From Lachnospiraceae bacterium UBA7050 (GTDB taxonomy: Bacteria > Bacillota > Clostridia > Lachnospirales > Lachnospiraceae), in NCBI GenBank assembly GCA_002493905.1, contig DLAJ01000031.1, positions 62,345 to 114,672 on the forward strand: DNA of 52,328 bases, read 5' to 3'. Made by a program: the position numbers and the translations under genes. The first letter of the stretch is position 1; each line of letters begins with the position of its first letter. This document shows positions 16,375 through 23,161 of the stretch, in pieces. The notes beneath the pieces are model-generated. The model searched no databases. It saw nothing but the letters and a program-made list of their open reading frames with translations, and was not told where the DNA came from.

Positions 16375-17769
16375 CTACCGCGTCCCGCTAAGCTCCATGC
16401 CTAGAATCTGCGCAATGATCGGAACTGCATTCCAGATTTCCTCGCAGGTATTCGTCTGCGCCCCCAGCTCAATCAGCATGCTTTTCGGACAAAAATGCAT
16501 ATTGTAGCGCAGCGCGCGCAGATAAATCCCGCGCGTCACGCCCGGATAATATTCATTTGCCAGCGCCTGCGCCTGAAAAGAAAAAGCCAGATTATCCTTT
16601 ATGTACGGATTATACAGATAATCGATATTTCCCTGCGTATTATTATAACTTAATCCATTAAAAAACATAAACTTGGCAGTCGGTCTGCCGTCGATGTCGG
16701 CAACAAGCCGGGTATCCTCTTTCACTGCATCCCGGTGCAGGTCGATCACGACCTCAATCGTCGGATTCTCCTGCAAAATCTGCTGTATGGCGGGACCCGC
16801 GTAGGAATACGCCATGTCCCGGTTTCCCACATCATACTGTCCGGTGTGATGGATTACATTAAAGCCATACTGCGTGCGCAGAAGCTGCGCCAGGTATTCC
16901 CCGGCGCCGACCACTCCGGTTGACACATCACCCGGTACGGAATCCGCATACCCCTCCTGGGAATGCGTGTGATAAATTAAAATCTGCGGAGCCGACGCAT
17001 CACCCTTTAACGTCATATCTGCTCCTGTCAGTTCCGCGATATTCAAACGCTCTGTTGTCGCTGTTGTCGTCGGATCGACAATATAAAAGCCCTTCACAAG
17101 CTCAGAAAGCTCCAGATACTGCGACCAGTCATAAGTAAAGCTCGGCGCAGTGCGAAGCGCAAAACTGCCCGACATGGTTTCCGCAATGTCTCCCTGCTCC
17201 GTTCCGTTTACATACGCCTGATTCTCGGAGAGTACCAATTCATCTACAAGCCGGGTATCCGCCGGGTTCGGCGCCATGCCCGGCTCACTGTCCGCCTGCC
17301 AGTACACCTCTTCTTCCCGCTCCGGTCCCGGCTGGGCATCCTCCAGCAGGCTTCTCTCCTGCTCAATCTCCAGCGCAATCAACTCTTCATAGGTACTGCG
17401 GCTTTCACGGCTTTCCTCCGCTGTCTGCTCCATAATCCCGCTAAAAACCGGAAGTTCCCCGCACGCACTTTTGAAAGACAGTTCCCACAAATTGTCCGGC
17501 AGATTTTTTTCCGCTGCAAACGCATAAACCGGCACAAGGCTTTGATAAATACGCTCCTGCATTTCTTTAAGAAAAGCGGTTCCGATTCCGTCACGGCCGA
17601 CCGCCGGCATCTGCTCTGCGTTCTGCGCGGTATCATCCGTCTTTTTCCCCGCCGCATTATGTACGATATTGGATACCGTTATTAAAAACAACAACAGAAG
17701 GAAAACGATCAGGCACACCTTTCCCCGCCGCTCCCCGCCCGGCTCAATGGAAATTTCCCGTATCCTCAC
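16375..17769 (-). CDS. spoIIP: Stage II sporulation protein P
   Basis: 464 aa. Amidase/endopeptidase of the SpoIIDMP engulfment machine, anchored in the mother-cell membrane. A short basic N-terminus is followed by one transmembrane helix (about 20-40), a long variable linker, and the catalytic SpoIIP domain from about 235 with LIYHTHSQEGY and the IDLHRDAV zinc-ligand region, ending LIELGAQTNT. The gpr-spoIIP order is conserved in spore formers. Here a 50-codon unknown ORF lies between them. Expression is expected in the mother cell; no promoter was assigned. Confidence 0.94.
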   Translation of the reverse strand: MRIREISIEPGGERRGKVCLIVFLLLLFLITVSNIVHNAAGKKTDDTAQNAEQMPAVGRDGIGTAFLKEMQERIYQSLVPVYAFAAEKNLPDNLWELSFKSACGELPVFSGIMEQTAEESRESRSTYEELIALEIEQERSLLEDAQPGPEREEEVYWQADSEPGMAPNPADTRLVDELVLSENQAYVNGTEQGDIAETMSGSFALRTAPSFTYDWSQYLELSELVKGFYIVDPTTTATTERLNIAELTGADMTLKGDASAPQILIYHTHSQEGYADSVPGDVSTGVVGAGEYLAQLLRTQYGFNVIHHTGQYDVGNRDMAYSYAGPAIQQILQENPTIEVVIDLHRDAVKEDTRLVADIDGRPTAKFMFFNGLSYNNTQGNIDYLYNPYIKDNLAFSFQAQALANEYYPGVTRGIYLRALRYNMHFCPKSMLIELGAQTNTCEEIWNAVPIIAQILGMELSGTR

Positions 17770-17802
17770 GGCATTACCTTCTTACCCGTAATCTGTTCTA
17801 TT

Positions 17803-17955
17803 CTATGAGACAAGGCGCACCGATATGACGTGCGTCATACCGGCATGCTGCCTTCCATGTTCCCGCTCAGGCGGAACTCCAAATACGGATGAAGAATGAT
17901 TTCGATTTTCTTTGCAGGCGCACTTTGACTGCTTAGAAAATTTTTGATCTTTCAT
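17803..17955 (-). CDS. Small ORF of unknown function between gpr and spoIIP
   Basis: A 50-codon frame starts at ATG 17955 (MKDQKFSKQ) with GGGG 6 nt upstream, itself part of an in-frame upstream ATG (17967) reading MGINM. This is the same start arrangement as at nth and the zinc-ribbon gene. The peptide is basic and hydrophilic, with a C-x-C near the middle, and has no recognisable domain. It may be a real small gene, or a decayed gene whose leader survives. Confidence 0.35.
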   Translation of the reverse strand: MKDQKFSKQSKCACKENRNHSSSVFGVPPEREHGRQHAGMTHVISVRLVS

Positions 17956-18042
17956 GTTAATCCCCATGCATATCGCAAGCAAAGCTTGCGATACTGCTCA
18001 AATAGAAAATGAAAAATCTTTGATTTTTCAATCTATGCCTCC
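17953..18042 (-). promoter_or_regulatory. Leader-like element after gpr, related form
   Basis: On the minus strand GGAGG (inside the gpr 3-prime end) is followed by AGATTGAAAAATC, an AU hairpin (GAAAAATC-AAA-GATTTTTC), then a perfect 10-bp hairpin (TATCGCAAGC-TTT-GCTTGCGATA) abutting ATGGGGATTAACATG. The first block and the start-codon block match families A and B; the middle stem is different in sequence and lacks the loop-to-downstream complement. The gpr stop codon TAG overlaps the shared block. Confidence 0.5.
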
Positions 18043-18944
18043 GCACTGAATCTTTCAAACGTTCTGTTCAATCCCTCTGAGATCGTATAGCTTAAACGCT
18101 TTACAATCTCGTCCACATCCTTTCCAGTGACATAAAAATTTGCCAGTTCCGGAATCAGTTCGGGTGTTTCCACATCTCCTGTCTGTTCTCCCCCATGCCA
18201 TCTGCCGATGGCATCATTTACAATTGTCTGTGCGTCCACAACAGTCGGTATTCCGATCGCTATGACAGTCGGCACATCAATCGACTGCGCCGTAATCGCA
18301 CTCCTGTGATTGCCTACGCCCGATCCCGGATGAATGCCCGTGTTCGTGATCTGAATCGTACGGTTTAAGCGTCTTGTGCTGCGAGCCGCGAGCGCGTCGA
18401 TCACAACAACCGCATCCGGTTTGGTCTGTGAAGTCACGCCGCGGATAATCTCTGCTGTCTCCATCCCCGTCGCCGCCATAACGCCGGGTACTACCGCGCT
18501 GACAAGATGCATTTTTTCCCTGTCATACGCGGCGGCGCCAAACTCCTTCATCACCTGTCTGGTGATCAGCAGATTGTCCGTCACGCGCGGTCCTAAGGAG
18601 TCCGCCGTCACATCCCGGTTTCCGAGACCCACGACCAGAATAGACTGCTCTTTTGTCATATCCGGCAGAAGCGCCCAGAGCTGGCGCGCGATTTCCTCGG
18701 AAATCTCCTTGTGATAGTCCTCATCGGGTTCCGTCATTGCCGGCGCTTCCAGCGTGATATACGTTCCCACCGGCTTTCCAAGCGCAGTCGCTCCGTTCGC
18801 AGATTCTATCACCACTTTTGTCACGTGGATATCCGATTCTTCCAGGTCATACTCATCCACGCTTACCCCCCGCAAATCTCCCGACGCTTCCTCCGCGCTC
18901 TCCCGCGCCTCTAATGCGAGATCTGTTCTGACTTGACACGGCAT
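18033..18944 (-). CDS. gpr: Germination protease GPR
   Basis: 303 aa, slightly short for the A25 family. Aspartic-type endoprotease that degrades small acid-soluble spore proteins at germination. The pro-peptide with the RTDLALEARE opening is visible. The core has ILVVGLGNRDVTADSLGPRV, the VVPGVMAATGMET segment, DALAARS and the TGIHPGSGVGNHR motif. A hydrogenase-maturation-like fold is shared by the family. Followed by spoIIP on the same strand; divergent from rpsT. Confidence 0.95.
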   Translation of the reverse strand: MPCQVRTDLALEARESAEEASGDLRGVSVDEYDLEESDIHVTKVVIESANGATALGKPVGTYITLEAPAMTEPDEDYHKEISEEIARQLWALLPDMTKEQSILVVGLGNRDVTADSLGPRVTDNLLITRQVMKEFGAAAYDREKMHLVSAVVPGVMAATGMETAEIIRGVTSQTKPDAVVVIDALAARSTRRLNRTIQITNTGIHPGSGVGNHRSAITAQSIDVPTVIAIGIPTVVDAQTIVNDAIGRWHGGEQTGDVETPELIPELANFYVTGKDVDEIVKRLSYTISEGLNRTFERFSAEA

Positions 18945-19070
18945 CTTACTTATCCCTCTTTTCTTAACAGCAGTATTGTGCTAATATAACCGTAATGGCA
19001 AATGAAAAACAATCCTGTTACAAGATTTTTTTATTTTGACCGAAAAAAAGAAAATTATGTATTTTATGTA

Positions 19071-19099
19071 TTGACAGAATCAAGCAAATTCACTATTAT
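19071..19099 (+). promoter_or_regulatory. SigA promoter of rpsT
   Basis: Consensus TTGACA (19071-19076) and TATTAT (19094-19099) are separated by 17 bp, giving a leader of about 80 nt before the rpsT ATG. The leader holds a small imperfect hairpin (GTCCGG...CACCGGC region) that could serve S20 autoregulation; that part is inference. Confidence 0.85.
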
Positions 19100-19188
19100 A
19101 TTCCATGTGTGTTTACATTAGTTCGTCCGTGTCCGGCTATAATGAAACACCGGCAGTTACAATAACGATCAGATATGGAGGTGTTATC

Positions 19189-19449
19189 ATGGCAAATATC
19201 AAATCCGCGAAAAAGAGAATTTTAGTCAGCCGGAAAAAGGCAGACAGAAATAAAGCAATCCGCTCTGGCGTAAGAACTGCAGTCAAGAAGGTATACGCTG
19301 CAATTGACGCGAAGGACAAGGATGCTGCAGCTTCTGCCGTACTTGCGGCGACAAGCGCGATTGATAAGGCGGCGAGCAAAGGCGTATATCATAAGAATTA
19401 CGCTTCCAGAAAAATTTCCCGCCTGAATCTTGCAGTCAATAAAATGTAA
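19189..19449 (+). CDS. rpsT: 30S ribosomal protein S20
   Basis: 86 aa, standard length. Binds 16S rRNA early in 30S assembly. The opening MANIKSAKKRI and the Ala/Lys-rich helical bundle, ending KNYASRKISRLNLAVNKM, are typical. The start is ATG 19189 with GGAGG 7 nt upstream; upstream in-frame codons belong to the leader. It is monocistronic on the plus strand, divergent from gpr, with strong terminators after it. The gpr-rpsT pairing is common in clostridia. Confidence 0.97.
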   Translation: MANIKSAKKRILVSRKKADRNKAIRSGVRTAVKKVYAAIDAKDKDAAASAVLAATSAIDKAASKGVYHKNYASRKISRLNLAVNKM

Positions 19450-19550
19450 AAAAGAGTTTGCGGAACGCAAACTCTTTCGAAGAACGCGAAGCGTTCTTCC
19501 GGGTTGAGGAAATATCCGCGAGGCGGATTCTTCAGGAATTTTGAAATTCC
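19446..19550. repeat. Chain of hairpins after rpsT (dispersed repeat, family C)
   Basis: Four successive hairpins: AAAGAGTTTGCG/CGCAAACTCTTT (19451-19477), GAAGAACGC/GCGTTCTTC, ATCCGC/GCGGAT, and AGGAATTTTGAAATTCCT. The first two and the last recur, shortened, at 39137-39204. The first can act as an rpsT terminator although its T run is short. Confidence 0.65.
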
Positions 19551-19557
19551 TATATAC

Positions 19558-19598
19558 AAAAAAAGAGTTCCGCGACACCCCTGCGGAACTCTTTTTTT
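19558..19598. terminator. Strong bidirectional terminator between rpsT and the mannanase gene
   Basis: A 12-bp stem (AAAGAGTTCCGC with GCGGAACTCTTT), a 9-nt loop, T7 on the plus strand and A-rich flank giving T7 on the minus strand. It serves rpsT from the left and the GH5 gene from the right. Confidence 0.85.
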
Positions 19599-19664
19599 AT
19601 CATACCCAAAAGAATTTTTTAAGAAAAGGCCAGATGCCAATGTGTCCAAAGACATACCTCTCTG

Positions 19665-20864
19665 CTACGGGGTATCTGACTGCGTGAACACCGTGCACGG
19701 CACTGCTGTTTTCCGGATTCCGTTCGGACCGTTGACCACGATCTCTCCCCAGTCTTCCGAAAGCCGCGCGCCGTTCCAGTCCAGCGCCAGATCAAGATAC
19801 TCCACGCCGCCTCCGTTACCCTTCCATGACCATGCAAGGTACCCAACGCCAAGCTCCACACAGCGCTGCATAATATAGTCTTCCAGCACATCGCCGTCCG
19901 AATGGTTATACCCAAATTCTCCGATCACAAGGCACAACTCCTGATCAAGCGCATAGCCCATATTTTCATCAATGGATGTCTCGGTGCCGCCCGCCGTACC
20001 GTACATATGAACCGAAAACATCGTATTTCCAAGCACATCCGACTCCAGCACTTCCTTTCCATAATCGCCGATGCACTTCCCGTACTGTCCCCATCCGCAG
20101 GAATCCACCATGATCGTATGTGCTAACCCCGCCTCGCGCAGCATCGGAACTGCCTGCGTATATCCTTCACGCCAGCGTCCGCTGTTCCAGTCGCCGCCCC
20201 ACTCGTTGGCAATGTTGATGATGCAGGTATCCTCCTCACCGATCAGCACGTCTTTGATCTCCACAAAATATTCCGCTGCCTGTAACAGGGAATCCACATC
20301 ATTATAACCGGTTGCATCATGCACTTCCAAAATCGCGACCATGCCTAAGTTCTTACAGATCGCCAGAATATCCGCTACCGTCTGCGCCTCCGTCTTCGTC
20401 CACTGCGCTCCGTCCGAAAGTACAATGCGCACCGCGTTGGAACCCGTCTCCTGAATTGCCTTTAGCGCAGTGCCAAGCTCACTCGCAAACCATGTGTGCG
20501 CATGGTTGACGCCGCGCATAATAAACGGATTTCCGTTTGCATCCAGAAGCGTCCGCCCGTCCACGCGAAAGCCCATCTGCTCTTTCAGCGCAGAAACATC
20601 CGGCGAATGACCGTCTCCCGCGTCCGCAGCATCCTCTTTAGCATCCGTGCCGCTGCTGTCCCCGGTATCCTCTTCCGCGTCCATGCCCCTGTCCGCTGCA
20701 TCCTCCGCCTCATTCCTGCTGCCGTCCTCCGGCATATTCGTAGTCTCTTCTGCTGCATCCCCATGCTTCTGAGTATCTGCTGCATCGCCGCCGCAAGCGC
20801 TGCACATCATCAAAACTGTGGAAACCAGAACAGCAATCGCCGCTCTCCATGTTCTTTTCTTCAT
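19665..20864 (-). CDS. Lipoprotein beta-mannanase, GH5 (subfamily 8-like)
   Basis: 399 aa from ATG 20864, which has AGGAGGG upstream. A lipoprotein signal peptide ends in a lipobox (MMCSAC, then GG), so the enzyme is anchored on the outer face of the membrane. An acidic Asp/Glu/Ala linker (about 25-85) precedes the TIM barrel. GVNHAHTW, the VRIVLSDG strand, IANEWGGDW (acid/base Glu), SVHMYG and VIGEFGYNH (nucleophile Glu) follow the order in GH5_8 endo-1,4-beta-mannanases; LAWSWKGN closes the barrel. It probably trims mannan or glucomannan. Last of three minus-strand genes. Confidence 0.85.
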   Translation of the reverse strand: MKKRTWRAAIAVLVSTVLMMCSACGGDAADTQKHGDAAEETTNMPEDGSRNEAEDAADRGMDAEEDTGDSSGTDAKEDAADAGDGHSPDVSALKEQMGFRVDGRTLLDANGNPFIMRGVNHAHTWFASELGTALKAIQETGSNAVRIVLSDGAQWTKTEAQTVADILAICKNLGMVAILEVHDATGYNDVDSLLQAAEYFVEIKDVLIGEEDTCIINIANEWGGDWNSGRWREGYTQAVPMLREAGLAHTIMVDSCGWGQYGKCIGDYGKEVLESDVLGNTMFSVHMYGTAGGTETSIDENMGYALDQELCLVIGEFGYNHSDGDVLEDYIMQRCVELGVGYLAWSWKGNGGGVEYLDLALDWNGARLSEDWGEIVVNGPNGIRKTAVPCTVFTQSDTP

Positions 20865-20890
20865 TGGAATCCCTCCTTTACCATGAGCCG

Positions 20891-21784
20891 TCAATGATGA
20901 CCGCCGCCTCCGCCGTGGGAGTGACCGCCTGCGGAAGTATGATGACCGCCGCCTCCACCGCCTCCGCCGCCGCTGCTCCTCTGAATATGCCTTTTAGTCG
21001 TACTCCTTCTGATAAACTGGTCCGTCATGACCGTCATTTTCGCTTTTCCGCCGTTTACATAAGTATTACTTGCCGTCGTTCTTGTGCCGACATTTTTTGT
21101 CAGATTTCCGATCAGATAGATAACCGCAACCACAGCGCTGATGATGATAATTGCATAGAATGGGATCACAACTCTGTCCGATGCGCTTTTCCCCGATGAC
21201 ATATAGGAATAAATATTGTTTACATAACTTTTATACGCTTCATAGGGATCGTCGTTGACTCTGTCGTTGACATCGTCTATCACATGATTGATCATGCTCG
21301 TGGAAAACCGGCTCTCCACCCTGCCTGACGTGGACAGCCAGTTATAGGCATAGCCGTAAACACTGTCGCTCCGGTCCCAGTTGTCCACAAGCACGCAGCC
21401 GTCCCCGTGCGGCTTGTTATAGCCAAACGCATACTCGTCATAAAAATTATCCGCATACACCATCACATATTCCGATTCCGAAAGGCTGCCGAGCACGTCT
21501 TCGTACGCCTTTGCATAGGAAGCAAGCGGTTCGTTTAAGATGACAAGCACGATATCACACCCGATCTGCGCCTCCCGCTTCGCAATCAGCTTTTCCAGCT
21601 TTTCTTCTTCGGAACCGGTCAGCACATCGGCATAATCATAGACTCTCTGCGCAGGTGCCGTACTATTTCCCCGCACATAATCCTCTCCGACAACCCCCTT
21701 CATTCCCCGTATCACAAAATAAATGATCAGAAGCACTGCAATGGCAATCAGAAAAAACGCCATGCTTTTTATGTATTTTTTCAT
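20891..21784 (-). CDS. TPM-domain membrane protein with Gly/His-rich tail
   Basis: 297 aa. An N-terminal membrane helix (about 8-26) is followed by a TPM domain (about 45-170; VYDYADVLT...EKLIAKREAQIGCDIVLVILN), a fold found in putative phosphatases and photosystem repair factors. A second helix lies at about 202-222. The C-terminus is a run of nine Gly followed by clustered His and more Gly, ending HH, which could bind metal. It starts one base after the zinc-ribbon gene ends, so the two are translationally coupled, and it precedes the mannanase gene by 26 bp. Function not known. Confidence 0.8.
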   Translation of the reverse strand: MKKYIKSMAFFLIAIAVLLIIYFVIRGMKGVVGEDYVRGNSTAPAQRVYDYADVLTGSEEEKLEKLIAKREAQIGCDIVLVILNEPLASYAKAYEDVLGSLSESEYVMVYADNFYDEYAFGYNKPHGDGCVLVDNWDRSDSVYGYAYNWLSTSGRVESRFSTSMINHVIDDVNDRVNDDPYEAYKSYVNNIYSYMSSGKSASDRVVIPFYAIIIISAVVAVIYLIGNLTKNVGTRTTASNTYVNGGKAKMTVMTDQFIRRSTTKRHIQRSSGGGGGGGGGHHTSAGGHSHGGGGGHH

Positions 21785-21785
21785 G

Positions 21786-22769
21786 TCACACTACCTCCAT
21801 GATCATCCGCACAAGCTGTCCGATGACCATCATGAATCCAAAAACAGATGCACTGTAACCGATCATCTTCGGCTTGGATACCGGCATCTCGCCGATGACC
21901 TTGCCCGTCTGCCCGTTTACATAAAATGTATACGTCTCGCCGCGGTACGCATATTCATACACCCAGACCGGCATCAGCGCGTAATCAACCGTTTTCTGAT
22001 TGACGTTCATGTTGCGGTATTCGTTCGCAAGCGTCGAATATCCCACAATGGACTGCATCATCAGCTCTTCCGTATCCCGTTCCGCTTTTTTATGCGCACG
22101 CGGCTCGAGCTGCTCGGAACCCTGATTATACATCTCTCCAAAGAAGCCCGACATGTATTTCATCTGGAATTGCTCAAGCGCCCAGTAGTCATACGGCTCT
22201 ATCAGGTCCATCTTCTTATCATCCATCTGGTTCGAGGCGTCCACCGGTATGCGCGTAAAATCAACTTCCATGCTCCTGTTAATATGGTAGTAGGAAGTTT
22301 CCGTATATTCCGTATCGCCCGACGTCCACGCGCGCACCTTCGTTCCCTTCCCCGACCAGTCATAATGCACATGATAGTCATACATAAAAAAGGGAACATA
22401 CATCCCTTCCATCTTTTGCAGGGTCGCCCGCGAAAGAAACGAGGCCGGCGCAAAAGTACGCCAGCTGAACTCCGTATTCAGTTTCTGCTCTGCTTCCTGC
22501 CTGCTGACCACAAACGGGAGAATCAGATGCGGCGTAAACTGTCCGCTGACCCGTTCCTCAAAAATCTGATAACAGCCGCAGTGTTCGCATTTCCCCGCTG
22601 ACTGAAACGGTTTGATCTGAAGCGGCGCGCCGCAGCTTGCGCACTGGGCCGCCCCGCCGCCCGATACCGGCTCTTCACTGTCCGTACCCTCGCAGTGCGC
22701 GCAATACATTTTTTTTCGCTGCGGGTCGTAAACGACATTTCCGCCGCAGTTGTGACATTTATAAATCAT
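21786..22769 (-). CDS. Zinc-ribbon protein with C-terminal membrane anchor
   Basis: 327 aa from ATG 22769 (MIYKCHNCGG), with GGAG 6 nt upstream. Two consecutive zinc ribbons occupy about 1-75 (CHNC...CAHC, CASC...CEHC), a TFIIB-like pattern. A large soluble beta-rich region follows, and a final hydrophobic helix (about 300-325). Such proteins often sit beside TPM-domain genes in Lachnospiraceae, as here; the pair may form one membrane complex. No catalytic residues are recognised. The frame is open without a stop through the whole upstream leader to a TTG at 22904, so a 45-residue extension is possible. Confidence 0.75.
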   Translation of the reverse strand: MIYKCHNCGGNVVYDPQRKKMYCAHCEGTDSEEPVSGGGAAQCASCGAPLQIKPFQSAGKCEHCGCYQIFEERVSGQFTPHLILPFVVSRQEAEQKLNTEFSWRTFAPASFLSRATLQKMEGMYVPFFMYDYHVHYDWSGKGTKVRAWTSGDTEYTETSYYHINRSMEVDFTRIPVDASNQMDDKKMDLIEPYDYWALEQFQMKYMSGFFGEMYNQGSEQLEPRAHKKAERDTEELMMQSIVGYSTLANEYRNMNVNQKTVDYALMPVWVYEYAYRGETYTFYVNGQTGKVIGEMPVSKPKMIGYSASVFGFMMVIGQLVRMIMEVV

Positions 22770-22916
22770 TTTAATCTCCATTCCGGAGCGTTTACGCGAC
22801 GGGGCGACGCGAATATCAGATTCGCGTCTGCCATCAAGGCTTATTTGTGACGCTCCGGCACAAATAGCCGATTGGAAAATCAGTGCATCAGCATGATTTT
22901 TCAATCTAGCACCCTC
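22767..22916 (-). promoter_or_regulatory. Dispersed structured leader, family B, copy 1 (zinc-ribbon gene)
   Basis: Minus strand order: AU hairpin (GATTG...CAATC, arms of 13 with one mismatch), then directly an 11-bp stem (GGCT+ATTTGTG with CACAAAT+A+AGCC, one bulged A), loop CCGGAGCGT, a second hairpin ACGCGAAT/ATTCGCGT, then ACGCTCCGG, which is the exact complement of the loop, 3 nt before GGAG and ATG 22769. The layout equals family A with different, compensating bases. The remaining 190 bp to the GH2 gene hold its promoter region. Confidence 0.7.
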
Positions 22917-23098
22917 TCGTATTACCGGATTCTTTTTAATTTCATTGTATTATTTTATCAAAAATAACTGCTGAATCCAACTGTTTTTTAGAGAAAATTA
23001 TCGAAAGCCAAACACTCAAATTGGAAAATTTTGGTAAAAAATGCGTGCGCCCCCTCGCAATTCCCTTCCACTTATGCTATGCTTATAACTACAGCTAA

Positions 23099-23116
23099 AT
23101 GCCGTATATACGGCAT
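23099..23116. promoter_or_regulatory. Perfect 18-bp palindrome before the GH2 gene
   Basis: ATGCCGTATATACGGCAT is fully self-complementary and lies 46 bp upstream of the GH2 start, just after a TATAAC that could be a -10 element. It fits an operator for a dimeric repressor, perhaps sugar-responsive. A transcribed hairpin is the alternative. Confidence 0.45.
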
Positions 23117-23161
23117 TTTCCCTCTTTTAGGCTGACTAAGAAAAGGAGCATGACAATTCAT

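Noticed and set aside
23099..23161. Longer N-terminus of the GH2 protein from the ATG in the palindrome
   Set aside because: That ATG has no ribosome site and the added residues resemble no GH2 start; AGGAG lies closer to 23162.
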